Positions 41,063 through 50,229 of a DNA stretch of 64,000 nt are shown here, one piece after another. The notes under the pieces were generated by a model that was given only the letters and a program-made list of their open reading frames with translations, was not told the DNA's origin and searched no databases. The first letter of the stretch is position 1; every line of letters begins with the position of its first letter. The translations under genes and the position numbers were made by a program. Where the stretch lies: NCBI GenBank assembly GCA_021850325.1, contig JAJZMF010000036.1, positions 48,057 through 112,056 of the forward strand. The letters run 5' to 3'. Source of the stretch: Actinomycetes bacterium. Its GTDB lineage: Bacteria; Actinomycetota; Acidimicrobiia; Acidimicrobiales; Palsa-688.

Positions 41063-41428
41063 TCAGGCTCGGCGCGCTCGCTCGAGCTGGCGTCGGTCCC
41101 GCTTGGTCGGACGACCGGCACCCCTGTCGCGCGTAAAGTTGACCACGCTGGCCTCCTCAACGGGCCGGGGGGGCGTACGGTCCTCGTAGCAGGCAGCAGC
41201 AGCCGGCGCGCCCACCCGCTTCTCGACGATGCCCGTGACCTCCACCACCCGCTGGCCACCCGGGGTGAGGGCTTCGACCGTGTCCCCGGGTTTGACCTGG
41301 GTGGCCGGTTTCGCTGCTGTCCGGTTGACCCGTACATGGCCTGCCCGGCAGGCCTCGGTGGCGTCGGTGCGGGTCTTGAAGAGCCTCACACCCCACAGCC
41401 ACTTGTCGACCCGGGTCTCCTCGACCAC
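41063..41428 (-). CDS. S4-domain RNA-binding protein (Hsp15/HslR-like)
   Basis: The 121-residue basic protein has an N-terminal S4 domain (RVDKWLWGVRLFKTRTDATEAC, then VRVNRTAAKPATQVKPGD), as in Hsp15, which binds stalled 50S subunits carrying peptidyl-tRNA. The C-terminal 40 residues are Arg/Pro-rich (PTKRDRRQLERARRA). The GTG start immediately follows the stop of the SCP2 gene with no gap (TAGGTG), so translation is probably coupled. Ribosome rescue or RNA binding is the likely role, inferred from the family. Confidence 0.85.
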   Translation of the reverse strand: MVEETRVDKWLWGVRLFKTRTDATEACRAGHVRVNRTAAKPATQVKPGDTVEALTPGGQRVVEVTGIVEKRVGAPAAAACYEDRTPPRPVEEASVVNFTRDRGAGRPTKRDRRQLERARRA

Positions 41429-41950
41429 CTATTCCGTTATCTCCTGGAGCCGGGCGGCCGCCTTCAGCGCCGGTGCGTGGGGGAACCCGAGCTCGGGGGC
41501 ACCATCGGGGCTGCCGGCCTGCCCGTTGGCAGCGCGGGGAGCGGCCCAGGTCGGTGTGGCCCCGCCTCCTCCTGCCGCCGGCCACATGCCGCTGCGGGGG
41601 TCGAGGAGCTTGGCCATGTCGCCGTCGATACGCAGGCGCCCACCGAGGAACGCCTGCATGACGGCTTGGGGGTCGCCACCGACGAAGAGCGCCCGAGCGG
41701 TGGTGTAGTCCAGGGATATGGTCACGTCCGGCTTCTCCACGTGGCCCACCTCCACGACCACCCGGCCCTCGGTTGTGTCGACGTGGGCCTGGAGGGCTCC
41801 GGAGCCGAACGGGGCGTCGCTCACCACCAGGTTGACCCGCACCGGGACCAGGACGCTCGCCGGTGGCAGCCCCCCCTCCGCCTGGACCTCGGCGTAAATC
41901 CTGCGTGCTTCGGCCACCCACTGGTCGCTCAGGAAAGGGTACTTCGCCAT
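41429..41950 (-). CDS. SCP2 sterol-binding-like domain protein
   Basis: The 173-residue protein has a single SCP2-type domain: FLSDQWVAEARRIYAEV at the start, then VVSDAPFG, the central strand region (GHVEKPDVTISLDYTTARALFVG), and ALMQAFLGG-like helix (AVMQAFLGGRLRIDGDMAKLL). SCP2 domains bind lipids or hydrophobic molecules. The C-terminal 60 residues are Gly/Pro-rich. ATG 41950 is the first sensible start; a longer frame running to 42226 enters gatC on the other strand. The ligand cannot be deduced. Confidence 0.85.
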   Translation of the reverse strand: MAKYPFLSDQWVAEARRIYAEVQAEGGLPPASVLVPVRVNLVVSDAPFGSGALQAHVDTTEGRVVVEVGHVEKPDVTISLDYTTARALFVGGDPQAVMQAFLGGRLRIDGDMAKLLDPRSGMWPAAGGGGATPTWAAPRAANGQAGSPDGAPELGFPHAPALKAAARLQEITE

Positions 41951-41960
41951 GGGTGCGGGT

Positions 41961-41966
41961 AGCTTA
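41961..41966 (-). promoter_or_regulatory. Possible -10 for the SCP2-S4 pair
   Basis: On the minus strand the hexamer reads TAAGCT and ends ten bases before ATG 41950. This is slightly further than the other sites, so the transcript would carry a leader of about three bases. Confidence 0.3.
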
Positions 41967-42036
41967 CCTCGACCCCCCCCTCGAGCGGTCGCCCGGCGGG
42001 GGGTGCCGCCGGGTCGACCGGGGGCGGCCCGGTCGT

Positions 42037-42042
42037 TACGAT
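42037..42042 (+). promoter_or_regulatory. Leaderless-type -10 for gatCAB
   Basis: TACGAT ends six bases before GTG 42049. TCGACC at 42014-42019, 17 bases upstream, matches four of six -35 positions, making this one of the better-supported sites. Confidence 0.5.
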
Positions 42043-42048
42043 GGCCGG

Positions 42049-42351
42049 GTGGCCCAGCCCATATCCGAAGACGAGGTCGCCCACGTGGCGCGGCTCGCCC
42101 GTCTGGAGCTCTCCCAGGCTGAGCTGGAGCAGTACACCTCCCAGCTGGCGCAGGTGCTCGAGCACGCAGCCGACATCGAAGCGCTCGAGATCGAGGGCGT
42201 GCCGCCCACCGCTCATCCTTTCCCATTGGTCAACGTGCTGCGCGAGGACGTGCCCCGGCCCTGCCTGGACCGCGACGAGGTCCTGGCCCAGGCGCCGGAC
42301 GTGGACCAGGACCGTTTCCGGATCCCACGTATCCTCGGGGAGGCGCCGTGA
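42049..42351 (+). CDS. gatC: Asp/Glu-tRNA amidotransferase subunit C
   Basis: GatC is the small scaffold that links GatA and GatB. The 100-residue protein has the typical opening [17 protein letters not shown] and the central [14 protein letters not shown] segment. GTG 42049 is preferred; an out-of-frame ATG at 42041 is unrelated. The stop overlaps the gatA start by four bases (GTGA). The complex amidates Glu-tRNA(Gln) and/or Asp-tRNA(Asn), so the organism probably lacks at least one of the direct synthetases. Confidence 0.95.
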   Translation: MAQPISEDEVAHVARLARLELSQAELEQYTSQLAQVLEHAADIEALEIEGVPPTAHPFPLVNVLREDVPRPCLDRDEVLAQAPDVDQDRFRIPRILGEAP

Positions 42352-43790
42352 CCGGGCCTGTCGAAGCCATCGCCCGGGCCGTGAGGCAGGGGGAGGTGCG
42401 GGCCGTCGAGGTGCTGGCCGAGCACCTCGGGCGCATCGCCCGGACCGAGCCCGATGTGCATGCCTTCAACCTCGTCACTTCAGACGTGGCGGGGCGCCAG
42501 GCCGAGGAGGTGGACCGGGCCGTAGCCGAGGGCCGGGACCCGGGCCCGCTGGCCGGCGTCCCCGTGGCGCTGAAGGACCTGCTCTGCACCCGGGGCGTGC
42601 CCACGACGTGCTCGTCCCGGGTACTCGAGGGGTGGGTGCCCCCCTATGACGCCACCGTGGTCACACGCCTCGCCGAGGCGGGTGCGGTGTTCGTGGGCAA
42701 GACCAACATGGACGAGTTCGCCATGGGCTCCTCGACCGAGCACTCTGCCTTTGGGCCGACGCGCAACCCGCACGACCTTTCCCGGGTGCCCGGAGGGTCC
42801 TCCGGGGGTAGTGCCGCCGCCGTAGCGGCCGGCTTCGCGGCCGCCTCGCTCGGGAGCGACACGGGGGGCTCGATCCGCCAGCCGGCCGCCCTGTGCGGCG
42901 TGGTGGGTGCCAAGCCGACGTACGGCCTCGTGTCCCGGTACGGCCTGGTCGCCTTCGCCAGCTCCCTCGACCAGATCGGGCCGTTCGCTCTCACGGTGGC
43001 GGACGCGGCCATGGTGCTCGACGTGATCTCCGGCCACGACGAGAGGGACTCGACCAGCCTGCCCGGCGCGCAGCCGTCCGCCTCCAGCCGCCTGGGCCGG
43101 GGCGTGGCAGGACTGCGGGTGGGCGTCATCGCCGAGCTCGTCGGGGCAGACGGCATGGCGCCCGATGTGGCGGCCCGGGTCGAGGAGGCGGCCGCCGCCC
43201 TCTCGGCCGCCGGGGCGAGAGTGGAGCCGGTGAGCGTGCCCTCGGTGCGTTACGGCCTGTCGGCCTATTACATGATCGCCCCCGCGGAGGCCTCGTCCAA
43301 CCTGGCCCGCTACGACGGGGTGCGCTACGGCTTGCGCAAGCCTGGGGCGGACATCACCGAGATGTACACCGCTACCCGCTCGGCCGGGTTCGGGGCCGAG
43401 GTCAAACGCCGGGTCATGCTGGGCACCTACGCCCTCTCGGCGGGCTACTACGACGCCTATTACGGCAAGGCCCAAAGGGTGCGCACGCTTATAATCCGTG
43501 ACTTCGAGGACGCCTACCGTTCCTATGACGTCCTGTTGTCGCCCACCGCTCCGACCACTGCATTCGAGCTCGGGGCCAAGACCGCGGACCCTCTCACCAT
43601 GTACCTGAACGACGTGTGCACCATCCCCTCCAACCTGGCCGGCCACCCGGCGGTGAGCGTCCCCTTCGGCCGGGGCACCGATGGCCTCCCCATAGGGGTG
43701 CAGGTCCTGGCGCCGGCACTGGGCGAGCCGGTCATGTTCCAGGTGGCCGAGGCCCTCGAGGCGGCCGCACCGACAGGAGGTGCCGCGTGA
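42348..43790 (+). CDS. gatA: Asp/Glu-tRNA amidotransferase subunit A
   Basis: GatA is the amidase that releases ammonia from glutamine. The 480-residue protein has the Lys-cisSer-Ser triad of the amidase signature family: K76 (VALKDLL), S151 ([10 protein letters not shown]) and S175 ([11 protein letters not shown]), with the 24-residue Ser-Ser spacing of known GatA. The start is GTG 42348. The end overlaps gatB, whose AGGAGG ribosome-binding site lies within gatA. Confidence 0.96.
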   Translation: MTGPVEAIARAVRQGEVRAVEVLAEHLGRIARTEPDVHAFNLVTSDVAGRQAEEVDRAVAEGRDPGPLAGVPVALKDLLCTRGVPTTCSSRVLEGWVPPYDATVVTRLAEAGAVFVGKTNMDEFAMGSSTEHSAFGPTRNPHDLSRVPGGSSGGSAAAVAAGFAAASLGSDTGGSIRQPAALCGVVGAKPTYGLVSRYGLVAFASSLDQIGPFALTVADAAMVLDVISGHDERDSTSLPGAQPSASSRLGRGVAGLRVGVIAELVGADGMAPDVAARVEEAAAALSAAGARVEPVSVPSVRYGLSAYYMIAPAEASSNLARYDGVRYGLRKPGADITEMYTATRSAGFGAEVKRRVMLGTYALSAGYYDAYYGKAQRVRTLIIRDFEDAYRSYDVLLSPTAPTTAFELGAKTADPLTMYLNDVCTIPSNLAGHPAVSVPFGRGTDGLPIGVQVLAPALGEPVMFQVAEALEAAAPTGGAA

Positions 43791-45247
43791 GCGGGACAGG
43801 GCCCGAGGGATGGGAGGTCGTCATCGGCCTGGAGGTCCACTGTGAGCTGCGTACCCGCACCAAGCTCTTCTGTGGGTGCCCGAACGTGTTCGGTGACGAG
43901 CCCAACACCAATGTGTGCCCTGTCTGTCTAGGACTGCCCGGTTCGCTGCCGGTGCTCAACCGGGAGGCCGTGGAGCTCGCCCTGCGCATCGGCAGAGCAT
44001 TGCACTGCCGGGTGCAGTCATCGGTCTTCCACCGCAAGAACTACTTCTACCCGGACATGCCCAAGGACTTCCAGATCAGCCAGTACGACGTGCCGGTGAA
44101 CGCGGACGGATGGCTGGAGCTGCCGAGCGGCAAGCGGGTGGGCATCGAGCGTGCCCACATGGAAGAGGACACGGGCAAGACCACACACGTGGGCGGCGGC
44201 GGCCGTATACATGAGGCCACCTTCTCCCTCGTCGACTACAACCGCGCCGGTGTGCCGTTGGTCGAGATCGTGTCCGCTCCCGACCTCAGAGGCGCCGACG
44301 AGGCCCGCGAGTACGTCGAGGAGCTGCGCGCCGTGCTGGTGGCCACGGGTGCCTCGGACGGGAAGATGGAGGAAGGGTCCCTACGCGTCGACTGCAACGT
44401 CTCGGTGCGCCCGGAGGGGACCACCGAGCTGGGCACGCGGTGCGAGATCAAGAACATGAACTCCCTGCGCAGCCTGAGCCGGGCGGTGGCCTACGAGGCC
44501 GCCCGCCAGGTTGAGGTCCTGACCTCGGGTGCCCGGGTGGTCCAGGAGACCAGGCACTGGGACGAAGCCGACGGGCGTACGCACGCCATGCGTTCGAAGG
44601 AAGAAGCCTTCGACTACCGTTACTTCCCCGAACCCGACCTGGTCACGCTCTCACCCTCTGACGAGTGGATCTCGGCTGTGGAGGCTGCACTGCCCGTGCT
44701 GCCCGCCGAGCGCCGGCGCCGGGTGGCCGAGGCCTCGGGCGAGGCACCGGGCTCGGAGGCCGTGTCGACTGTGGTGCGCCTGGATCTCGACGACCTGGTC
44801 ATGGCTGCAAGCTCGGCCGGGGCCGACGCCGGTCTCGCTCTGCGGCGCCTGGCCAACGAGGTGGCCGGGGCGCTCGCCGACGCCGGCCGGGTAAGCCTCG
44901 ACCCGGCGGCCTTCGTGGAACTGGTGCGGATGGAGCAGGACGGTGAGCTGACGCCCGCCCAGGCCCGTAGGGTGCTGAAGGAGCTGGTGGCGGTGGGCGG
45001 CGCGCCCAGGGACATCGCCGGACGGCTCGGCCTGCGCTCGCTGGGCTCCGACCAGCTGAGCTCGGTGGTGGAGCAGGTGGTGACCGACAACCCCCGGGAG
45101 TGGGAGCGCTTCGCCGGGGGTGACGACAAGCTGGTCGGCTTCTTCGTGGGCAAGGTCAAGGCGGCCACCGGAGGGAACGCCGACCTGCGGGCGGCTACAG
45201 AGCTGCTCCGCGGACGGCGTTCCCAATCGGGGCCCTCGACGACCTAG
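43787..45247 (+). CDS. gatB: Asp/Glu-tRNA amidotransferase subunit B
   Basis: GatB binds the mischarged tRNA and carries the ATP-dependent kinase site. The 486-residue protein has the signature [23 protein letters not shown] region, with zinc-binding cysteines in CGC and CPVCLG, and the [18 protein letters not shown] motif. The C-terminal YqeY-like helical tail is complete. GTG 43787 has AGGAGG six bases upstream (43775-43780). The stop TAG shares the palindrome CTAG (45244-45247) with the stop of the convergent gene. Confidence 0.96.
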   Translation: MSGTGPEGWEVVIGLEVHCELRTRTKLFCGCPNVFGDEPNTNVCPVCLGLPGSLPVLNREAVELALRIGRALHCRVQSSVFHRKNYFYPDMPKDFQISQYDVPVNADGWLELPSGKRVGIERAHMEEDTGKTTHVGGGGRIHEATFSLVDYNRAGVPLVEIVSAPDLRGADEAREYVEELRAVLVATGASDGKMEEGSLRVDCNVSVRPEGTTELGTRCEIKNMNSLRSLSRAVAYEAARQVEVLTSGARVVQETRHWDEADGRTHAMRSKEEAFDYRYFPEPDLVTLSPSDEWISAVEAALPVLPAERRRRVAEASGEAPGSEAVSTVVRLDLDDLVMAASSAGADAGLALRRLANEVAGALADAGRVSLDPAAFVELVRMEQDGELTPAQARRVLKELVAVGGAPRDIAGRLGLRSLGSDQLSSVVEQVVTDNPREWERFAGGDDKLVGFFVGKVKAATGGNADLRAATELLRGRRSQSGPSTT

Positions 45248-46347
45248 TTGTCCGAACCGCGGTGCCGGTGACCCCCGCCCTGGTTGCCGCCGCCCTGGTT
45301 GCCCCCGCCCCCTTCGCCGTCTCTGCCGCGGTGGTGGCGGTTCGTGCCACTCCCGTCGGAGCTGTGAGCTTCAGGTGCCCCCTTCACGACCACGCGCAGA
45401 GCGTCCAGCGTCCCGGTACCGGCCTGCGTGCCCCAGACCTGCACCCGGTCACCCACGCCGACGGGCAACGTGCCCGTGGAGGAACGGGCGAGCCTGCCGG
45501 TGAAGCGCGTGGAGTTGGAGACGTCCACGGTCAGCACGGGGACTGCCAGTGCCGATGAGGGCCAGCCTTCACCGAGCGTCGAACCGGTCGCAGTGAGCTC
45601 GAAGCTGTCGGTGCCAACGGAGCCGACCAGGCCCGCGGCGCGGACGAGGGGCAGCTGGAGCCTCAGGGCCATTACCTGGCCGCCACCCTGCTGCGCGCCC
45701 TGCACCCTGACCACGTCCCCGACCGCAATCGCGGTGGCGCCCGGGTTGGCCACGCCAGGTTCGTCGTACCTGGTCGTGGCCCCCAGTTGGACTGTGACCG
45801 GAGCGGGCAGGCCGGGCAGGTCCGACGCCGTTGCGGTCAGGAGCAGGCTGGTCGCCGTCGAGCCCTGCAGGACGGCGCCGACCAGGCGTGCCTCGGGTAC
45901 CGAGACCCACTTGGCGGTCAAGGTGCCTGAGGCGTTCGCCCCCTTCACGGCGACCACGTCGCCCGTCCGGACCCCGCTCAGGCCGGCACCGGGCGTCGCC
46001 GGTTCCTGGTAGCGGGTGCTCGGGCCGACCTGGACCGAGATCTGACCGGCGCTGCCCGTGGAGGGCGCGAGAAGAAAGCCGGTCCCCGTCGTGCCGGTTA
46101 CCGTCCCCCAGATCCGCTGGTCGGAACCCCCGTCCCCCCAGCCCCTGTGACCATGGCCCTGGCCGTCGGTCAGGGCCATGTTGGCGACCGGGGTGCGGGT
46201 TGGAGCAGCGCTGGCTGCGCCCGCTGCCAGCACGGGGGAGACGACACCCCCGGCGACCAGGCAGGCTACGGCTGCGGCGCGTAGCCAACCGGGCCGCCGG
46301 CGCCGGTCGGGCGCCCTCCGGGCCTGGGTGGGTTGGGACGAGTTCAT
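45244..46347 (-). CDS. Secreted protein with three DUF5666-like beta-barrel repeats
   Basis: The 367-residue protein has a basic N-terminus and a signal peptide (hydrophobic core about 22-42, likely cleavage after ASAAP). Three related units of about 80 residues follow. Each has a GxV...G...F/L opening, a ThRY/TRF strand (STRYQEP, TTRYDEP, STRFTGR) and a GDxVxVxGxx closure (GDVVAVKGAN, GDVVRVQGAQ, GDRVQVWGTQ). This is the pattern of OB-like DUF5666 domains. The tail is Gly/His/Asn-rich, ending HRHRGSDN, and might bind metal. A strong GAGGAGGAGG ribosome-binding site precedes the ATG. Function is unknown. Confidence 0.75.
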   Translation of the reverse strand: MNSSQPTQARRAPDRRRRPGWLRAAAVACLVAGGVVSPVLAAGAASAAPTRTPVANMALTDGQGHGHRGWGDGGSDQRIWGTVTGTTGTGFLLAPSTGSAGQISVQVGPSTRYQEPATPGAGLSGVRTGDVVAVKGANASGTLTAKWVSVPEARLVGAVLQGSTATSLLLTATASDLPGLPAPVTVQLGATTRYDEPGVANPGATAIAVGDVVRVQGAQQGGGQVMALRLQLPLVRAAGLVGSVGTDSFELTATGSTLGEGWPSSALAVPVLTVDVSNSTRFTGRLARSSTGTLPVGVGDRVQVWGTQAGTGTLDALRVVVKGAPEAHSSDGSGTNRHHRGRDGEGGGGNQGGGNQGGGHRHRGSDN

Positions 46348-46397
46348 GGGGCCTCCTCCTCGCCAGGCACGGTACGCCCGGCCCTAGTGCCACTGGT

Positions 46398-46436
46398 ATG
46401 CGCTCTTGGCGGTGTTACAACTACTCAGAGTGCTAG
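46398..46436 (+). other. Possible 12-codon open frame in the ilvD upstream region
   Basis: An ATG at 46398 opens a frame encoding [12 protein letters not shown] before TAG. It lies in a noticeably AT-richer pocket (about 46390-46500) of the 268-base gap between the secreted-protein gene and ilvD. It is unusually rich in Trp, Tyr and Cys. No ribosome-binding site or promoter can be assigned with confidence, and the rest of the gap shows nothing clear apart from the -10 at 46603. Confidence 0.2.
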
Positions 46437-46602
46437 GCGAATGTGATGATAGTGTGCGTACGGGGCTGTTCTCCTGGTTGCTTGCCGATATTTCCCGTGG
46501 TACGACGCCCCGTTCGGCTCTCCCGGAGGGGGGTGCGCAAGGGGCCCCACGCTCGGGCCCGGGAGGCGGCCCGGGGCATGGGCACCGCGCCCGGCCGCCG
46601 GA

Positions 46603-46608
46603 TAGGGT
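46603..46608 (+). promoter_or_regulatory. Leaderless-type -10 for ilvD
   Basis: TAGGGT ends seven bases before ATG 46616. TGGGCA at 46579-46584 (spacer 18) matches four of six -35 positions. No ribosome-binding site precedes the start. Confidence 0.45.
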
Positions 46609-46615
46609 TGGCCTC

Positions 46616-48298
46616 ATGCCGAGCAACATGAAGCCCCGTAGCTACGAAGTGACAGACGGGCCCGAACGCGCCCCGGCACGGGCGATGTTGCGCGCCGTGG
46701 GCATGACCGATGCCGACTGGGGCAAGCCGCAGGTCGGCGTGGCGTCCTCGTGGAACGAGGTCACCCCGTGCAACCTCCCGCTCGACCGGCTGGCCAAGCG
46801 GGCCAAGGTGGGGGTCACCGACGCCGGCGGGTTCCCGCTCGAGTTCGTCACCATTGCCGTTTCCGATGGCATCTCCATGGGCCACGAGGGCATGCGGGCG
46901 TCACTGGTCAGCCGGGAGGTGATCGCCGACTCCGTCGAGGCCGTGATGCACGCCGAACGCTTCGACGGCCTGGTGACCTTCGCTGGCTGTGACAAGTCAC
47001 TGCCCGGCATGTTGATGGCGGCTGCACGTATCAACCTGCCCTCGGTCTTCCTTTACGGGGGGACCATCCTGCCCGGACGGGGCGACAGGGGAGAGGTGCT
47101 CGACCTGGTCAGCGTCTTCGAGGCGGTGGGGGCGCATGCGGCCGGTTCGCTCACCGACGAGGAACTGTCCCTCATCGAACGGCGGGCATGCCCCACGGAA
47201 GGCAGTTGCGGAGGGATGTTCACGGCCAACACGATGGCTTCGGCGGCCGAGGTGCTCGGGATGGCGTTGCCCGGCAGTTCGAGCGCACCGGCGGTGGACC
47301 GCCGTCGTGAGGACTACGCCTACGAGTCCGGGCGTGCCGTGGTGGCACTGCTCGAGGCCGGCATCCGCCCCCGTGACATCATGACCAAGAAGGCCTTCGA
47401 GAACGCCATCGCAGTGGTGATGGCCCTCGGTGGGTCTACGAACTCCGTTCTGCACCTGCTCGCGATCGCGCACGAGGCGCAGGTCGACCTCTCGCTCGAG
47501 GACTTCGACCGGATCGGCCGTCGCGTGCCCCATCTGGCCGACACCAAGCCTCACGGCCGCTACCACATGGTCGACATCGACCGGGTGGGCGGTCTGCCGG
47601 TCGTGATAAAGGAACTGCTCTCGGCCGGCCTACTGCACGGTGACTGCATGACCGTCACGGGCCGGACCCTGCAGGAGAACATCGAGGCCATCTCGCCTGC
47701 CGAGCCCGACGGCGACGTGCTGCACCCGCTGTCCGACCCCATCCACCTGGACGGCGGGATCGCCATCCTGAAGGGTTCGCTGGCTCCCAAGGGCGCCGTG
47801 GTCAAGGTGGCGGGCTTGGACTTCGACCACTTCGACGGGACGGCCCGGGTGTTCGACGGGGAGCAGGCTGCCCTCGACGCCATCCTCAAGGGCGGCATAG
47901 AGCCCGGCACCGTGGTGGTCATCCGTTACGAAGGGCCCAAGGGTGGTCCCGGGATGCGGGAGATGCTGGCCGTCACGGGTGCCATGAAGGGCGCCGGGCG
48001 GGGTGCCGACTGCGCCCTGATCACCGATGGCCGCTTCAGCGGGGGCACGCACGGCTTCTGCATCGGGCACGTGGCGCCCGAGTCGGTGGACGGCGGGCCG
48101 ATCGCCCTGGTGGCCGACGGGGACCGGATCGTGATCGACGTGCCCAACCGCACCATGGAGCTGCTGGTGAGCGACGAGGTACTGGCAGCCCGACGGGCCG
48201 AGTGGAAGCTGCCCGAGCCCCGCTACACCCACGGTGTCCTCGCCAAGTACGCCCGGTTGGTGGCGGGCGCGGAGCGAGGGGCCGTAACGGAGCCATGA
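46616..48298 (+). CDS. ilvD: Dihydroxy-acid dehydratase
   Basis: IlvD dehydrates 2,3-dihydroxy acids to the 2-keto acids that precede valine, isoleucine and leucine. The 560-residue protein has the Fe-S and metal ligands of the IlvD/Edd family: the CNLPLD cysteine, AGCDKSLPG, and [16 protein letters not shown]. The C-terminal [20 protein letters not shown] signature is intact. ATG 46616 gives a normal length; an open frame runs 210 bases further upstream without homology. It lies about 4 kb from ilvBNC and is separately transcribed. Confidence 0.96.
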   Translation: MPSNMKPRSYEVTDGPERAPARAMLRAVGMTDADWGKPQVGVASSWNEVTPCNLPLDRLAKRAKVGVTDAGGFPLEFVTIAVSDGISMGHEGMRASLVSREVIADSVEAVMHAERFDGLVTFAGCDKSLPGMLMAAARINLPSVFLYGGTILPGRGDRGEVLDLVSVFEAVGAHAAGSLTDEELSLIERRACPTEGSCGGMFTANTMASAAEVLGMALPGSSSAPAVDRRREDYAYESGRAVVALLEAGIRPRDIMTKKAFENAIAVVMALGGSTNSVLHLLAIAHEAQVDLSLEDFDRIGRRVPHLADTKPHGRYHMVDIDRVGGLPVVIKELLSAGLLHGDCMTVTGRTLQENIEAISPAEPDGDVLHPLSDPIHLDGGIAILKGSLAPKGAVVKVAGLDFDHFDGTARVFDGEQAALDAILKGGIEPGTVVVIRYEGPKGGPGMREMLAVTGAMKGAGRGADCALITDGRFSGGTHGFCIGHVAPESVDGGPIALVADGDRIVIDVPNRTMELLVSDEVLAARRAEWKLPEPRYTHGVLAKYARLVAGAERGAVTEP

Positions 48299-48303
48299 CC
48301 GCA

Positions 48304-48327
48304 CTGCCCGGGGCCGGCCCCGGGCAG
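48304..48327 (+). terminator. Perfect 10-bp GC hairpin after ilvD
   Basis: CTGCCCGGGG (48304-48313) pairs perfectly with CCCCGGGCAG (48318-48327) around CCGG, five bases after the ilvD stop. No T-run follows. The next gene's promoter hexamer starts four bases downstream. Confidence 0.5.
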
Positions 48328-48330
48328 CGG

Positions 48331-48336
48331 TAGCGT
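48331..48336 (+). promoter_or_regulatory. Leaderless-type -10 for the HAD hydrolase
   Basis: TAGCGT ends seven bases before GTG 48344. The hairpin at 48304-48327 occupies the -35 region. Confidence 0.4.
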
Positions 48337-48343
48337 CGGGGCT

Positions 48344-48964
48344 GTGACCTCAGTGGTGTGCTTCGACCTGGGTGGGGTCTTCCTGGACTGGGACCCCCGT
48401 TACCTCTACCGGGAGATGTTCGCCGGCGACGACGCGGCGATGGAGCACTTCCTGGCGGAGGTGTGCCCACCGCAATGGCATTCCGAGATGGACCGGGGCA
48501 GGAGCATCGCCGAGGCCTGCGCTGAGCGCAAGGCGCTCTTCCCGGCCTCGGCGAGGTTCATCGACGCCTGGCGCGAGCGAGCCGAGGACATGGTGCGGGG
48601 CCTCGTGCCCGGCATGGTCGAGATCTTCGCCGAACTGCGTGAGCGGGGCACCCAGTGCTTCGCGCTGAGCAACATGGAGCGGGAGAACTGGGACCTGAGG
48701 CTGAGCAGGTACGACTTCCTGGGTTGGTTCGACGGCTACTTCATCTCGGGCTACGAGGGCGTGGTCAAGCCCGAGCCCGAGTACTTCCTGCGGGCGGTGC
48801 AAAAGTTGGGTTTCGACCCTGCGCAGGCCCTCTTCGTGGACGACAGGCCGGAGAACGTCGAGGCCGCCGCGGTGGTCGGCATGCCGGCTGTCGTCTTCAC
48901 CGGTGCCGTCAGCCTGCGACAGGAGCTGGCTGCACGGCGCCTGCTCCCGCCAGCGCCGCACTGA
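48344..48964 (+). CDS. HAD-superfamily hydrolase (subfamily IA)
   Basis: The 206-residue protein has the four HAD motifs: FDLGGVFLD (the first Asp is the nucleophile; the second Asp of the usual DxD is replaced by Gly), LSNME for motif II, the lysine in GVVKPEPEYF, and FVDDRPENVE. It resembles the epoxide-hydrolase-N-terminal/YihX-like phosphatases. The DLGG form of motif I is shared by dehalogenase-like and YihX-like members. The substrate is unknown. The gene overlaps the convergent aminotransferase gene by 56 bases. Confidence 0.85.
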   Translation: MTSVVCFDLGGVFLDWDPRYLYREMFAGDDAAMEHFLAEVCPPQWHSEMDRGRSIAEACAERKALFPASARFIDAWRERAEDMVRGLVPGMVEIFAELRERGTQCFALSNMERENWDLRLSRYDFLGWFDGYFISGYEGVVKPEPEYFLRAVQKLGFDPAQALFVDDRPENVEAAAVVGMPAVVFTGAVSLRQELAARRLLPPAPH

Positions 48965-50189
48965 GGCGCCCCAGCAGCTCCGCCAGGACGTTGGGGGCGG
49001 TGGCGAAGTTGAGCCGGGCGAAGCCGGCGCCACCGGGGCCGAACTCCGGCCCTGCGGAGAGGCGGACGTGTGCATGCCGGCTCAGCCACCCGGCCGGGTC
49101 GTCGAGGCCCAGGGCGGGCCGGAAGTCCAGCCAGGCGAGGTAGGTCGCCTCCGGCCGGGCCCCGAGGACGCGCCCGCCCACCTCGGACGAGCGCAACCAG
49201 CTGCCGAGCTCGGTCGCGTTGTCCCTGAGCCGGGCCACGCACCTGCGCAGCCACGGATCCGTCTCGTCGCTCCAAGCGGCCAGTGCCGCGGTGACGGCGG
49301 CCAGCCCCACCTCCCCGAAGAGATGGGAAGGCAGGGTAGCCATCTGTGCCCGTGTCGCGCCGTGGCCCATGTGCGCCACGGCGCAGCGCATGCCGCCCAG
49401 GTTGAACGACTTGCTCGCCGAGTAGAGCGTCACCGTGCGCCGGGCTGCCTCCTCGGAAAGCGAGGCAAAAGGGATGTGGTCGATGTCCGCCAGGACCAGG
49501 TCGGCATGGATCTCGTCCGAGACGACCAGGAGGTCGTAGCGCTCGGCGAGGTCGGCCAGCAGCTCGAGCTCGGCCCGGCGCAGTACCCGGCCGGTCGGGT
49601 TGTGGGGGTTGACGAGCAGGATGGCCCGAGCCGCCGGAGCCAGGGCCCGCGCCGCCTCCAGGTCCAGCTCCCATCCCTGTGGGCCGAAGGTGAAGGGCAG
49701 GGAGAGGAGGCGGCGCCCCATCTCACGGACTGACGACACGAACGGCGGGTAGGACGGCGTCAGGACAATGATGCCGTCACCGGGGCGGGTGCCCGCATGG
49801 AGCAGGACCTGTACCGCCTGGACGACATCGCTGAAGGGGCGGAGCAGTCCCGCCTTGGGTTCCCAGCCGAAGCGCGAGACCATCCTCTTCGCCCAAGGCT
49901 CCTCGAGCAGCTGCGCGGCGGCCGAGTAGCCGAGGTCGCCCTCATCGGCCAACTTGGCCAGGCTCCGGCGGACCGGGGCGGGGGCGGGGAAGTCCATGTC
50001 GGCCACCCAGGCGGCGATGGTGCCGGCTGGAGTGCTCGACCACTTGACGCCAGGGCGGCCGGCCAACCATCCGAGGTCCAGGTGGTCGAAGCCGTCACCG
50101 GGAGGAACCGGTCCCGGGAGCGGCGCTGGGTTGGGGAGGCTCTGGCCGGGCACGCAGGGCATGTTAGGCGGGGCTGCCAGCCTGCCCAT
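48909..50189 (-). CDS. MalY/PatB-type PLP aminotransferase or cystathionine beta-lyase
   Basis: This fold-type I PLP enzyme of 426 residues shows the MalY/PatB features: WVADMDFPAP, LTPSYPPFVSSV, NPHNPTGRVL, SDEIHADLVL and the PLP lysine in SASKSFNLGG. MalY/PatB proteins cleave cystathionine (beta-C-S lyase) or act as aminotransferases, so methionine metabolism is likely. ATG 50189 has an AGGTG about nine bases upstream; ATG 50162 is a possible shorter start. The gene is divergent from the ilv leader, with 40 bases between the two start codons. Its 3' end overlaps the HAD gene. Confidence 0.88.
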   Translation of the reverse strand: MGRLAAPPNMPCVPGQSLPNPAPLPGPVPPGDGFDHLDLGWLAGRPGVKWSSTPAGTIAAWVADMDFPAPAPVRRSLAKLADEGDLGYSAAAQLLEEPWAKRMVSRFGWEPKAGLLRPFSDVVQAVQVLLHAGTRPGDGIIVLTPSYPPFVSSVREMGRRLLSLPFTFGPQGWELDLEAARALAPAARAILLVNPHNPTGRVLRRAELELLADLAERYDLLVVSDEIHADLVLADIDHIPFASLSEEAARRTVTLYSASKSFNLGGMRCAVAHMGHGATRAQMATLPSHLFGEVGLAAVTAALAAWSDETDPWLRRCVARLRDNATELGSWLRSSEVGGRVLGARPEATYLAWLDFRPALGLDDPAGWLSRHAHVRLSAGPEFGPGGAGFARLNFATAPNVLAELLGRLSAALAGAGAVQPAPVAG

Positions 50190-50194
50190 GGCTG

Positions 50195-50223
50195 TTGCAC
50201 CTGGGTCGCCGCTGTGGCATCAT
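50195..50223 (+). promoter_or_regulatory. Candidate ilvBNC promoter
   Basis: TTGCAC (50195-50200) and CATCAT (50218-50223) are 17 bases apart. The -10 ends six bases before the leader-peptide ATG at 50230, so transcription should start at or next to that ATG, giving a leaderless leader peptide. Confidence 0.5.
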
Positions 50224-50229
50224 CGAGCC

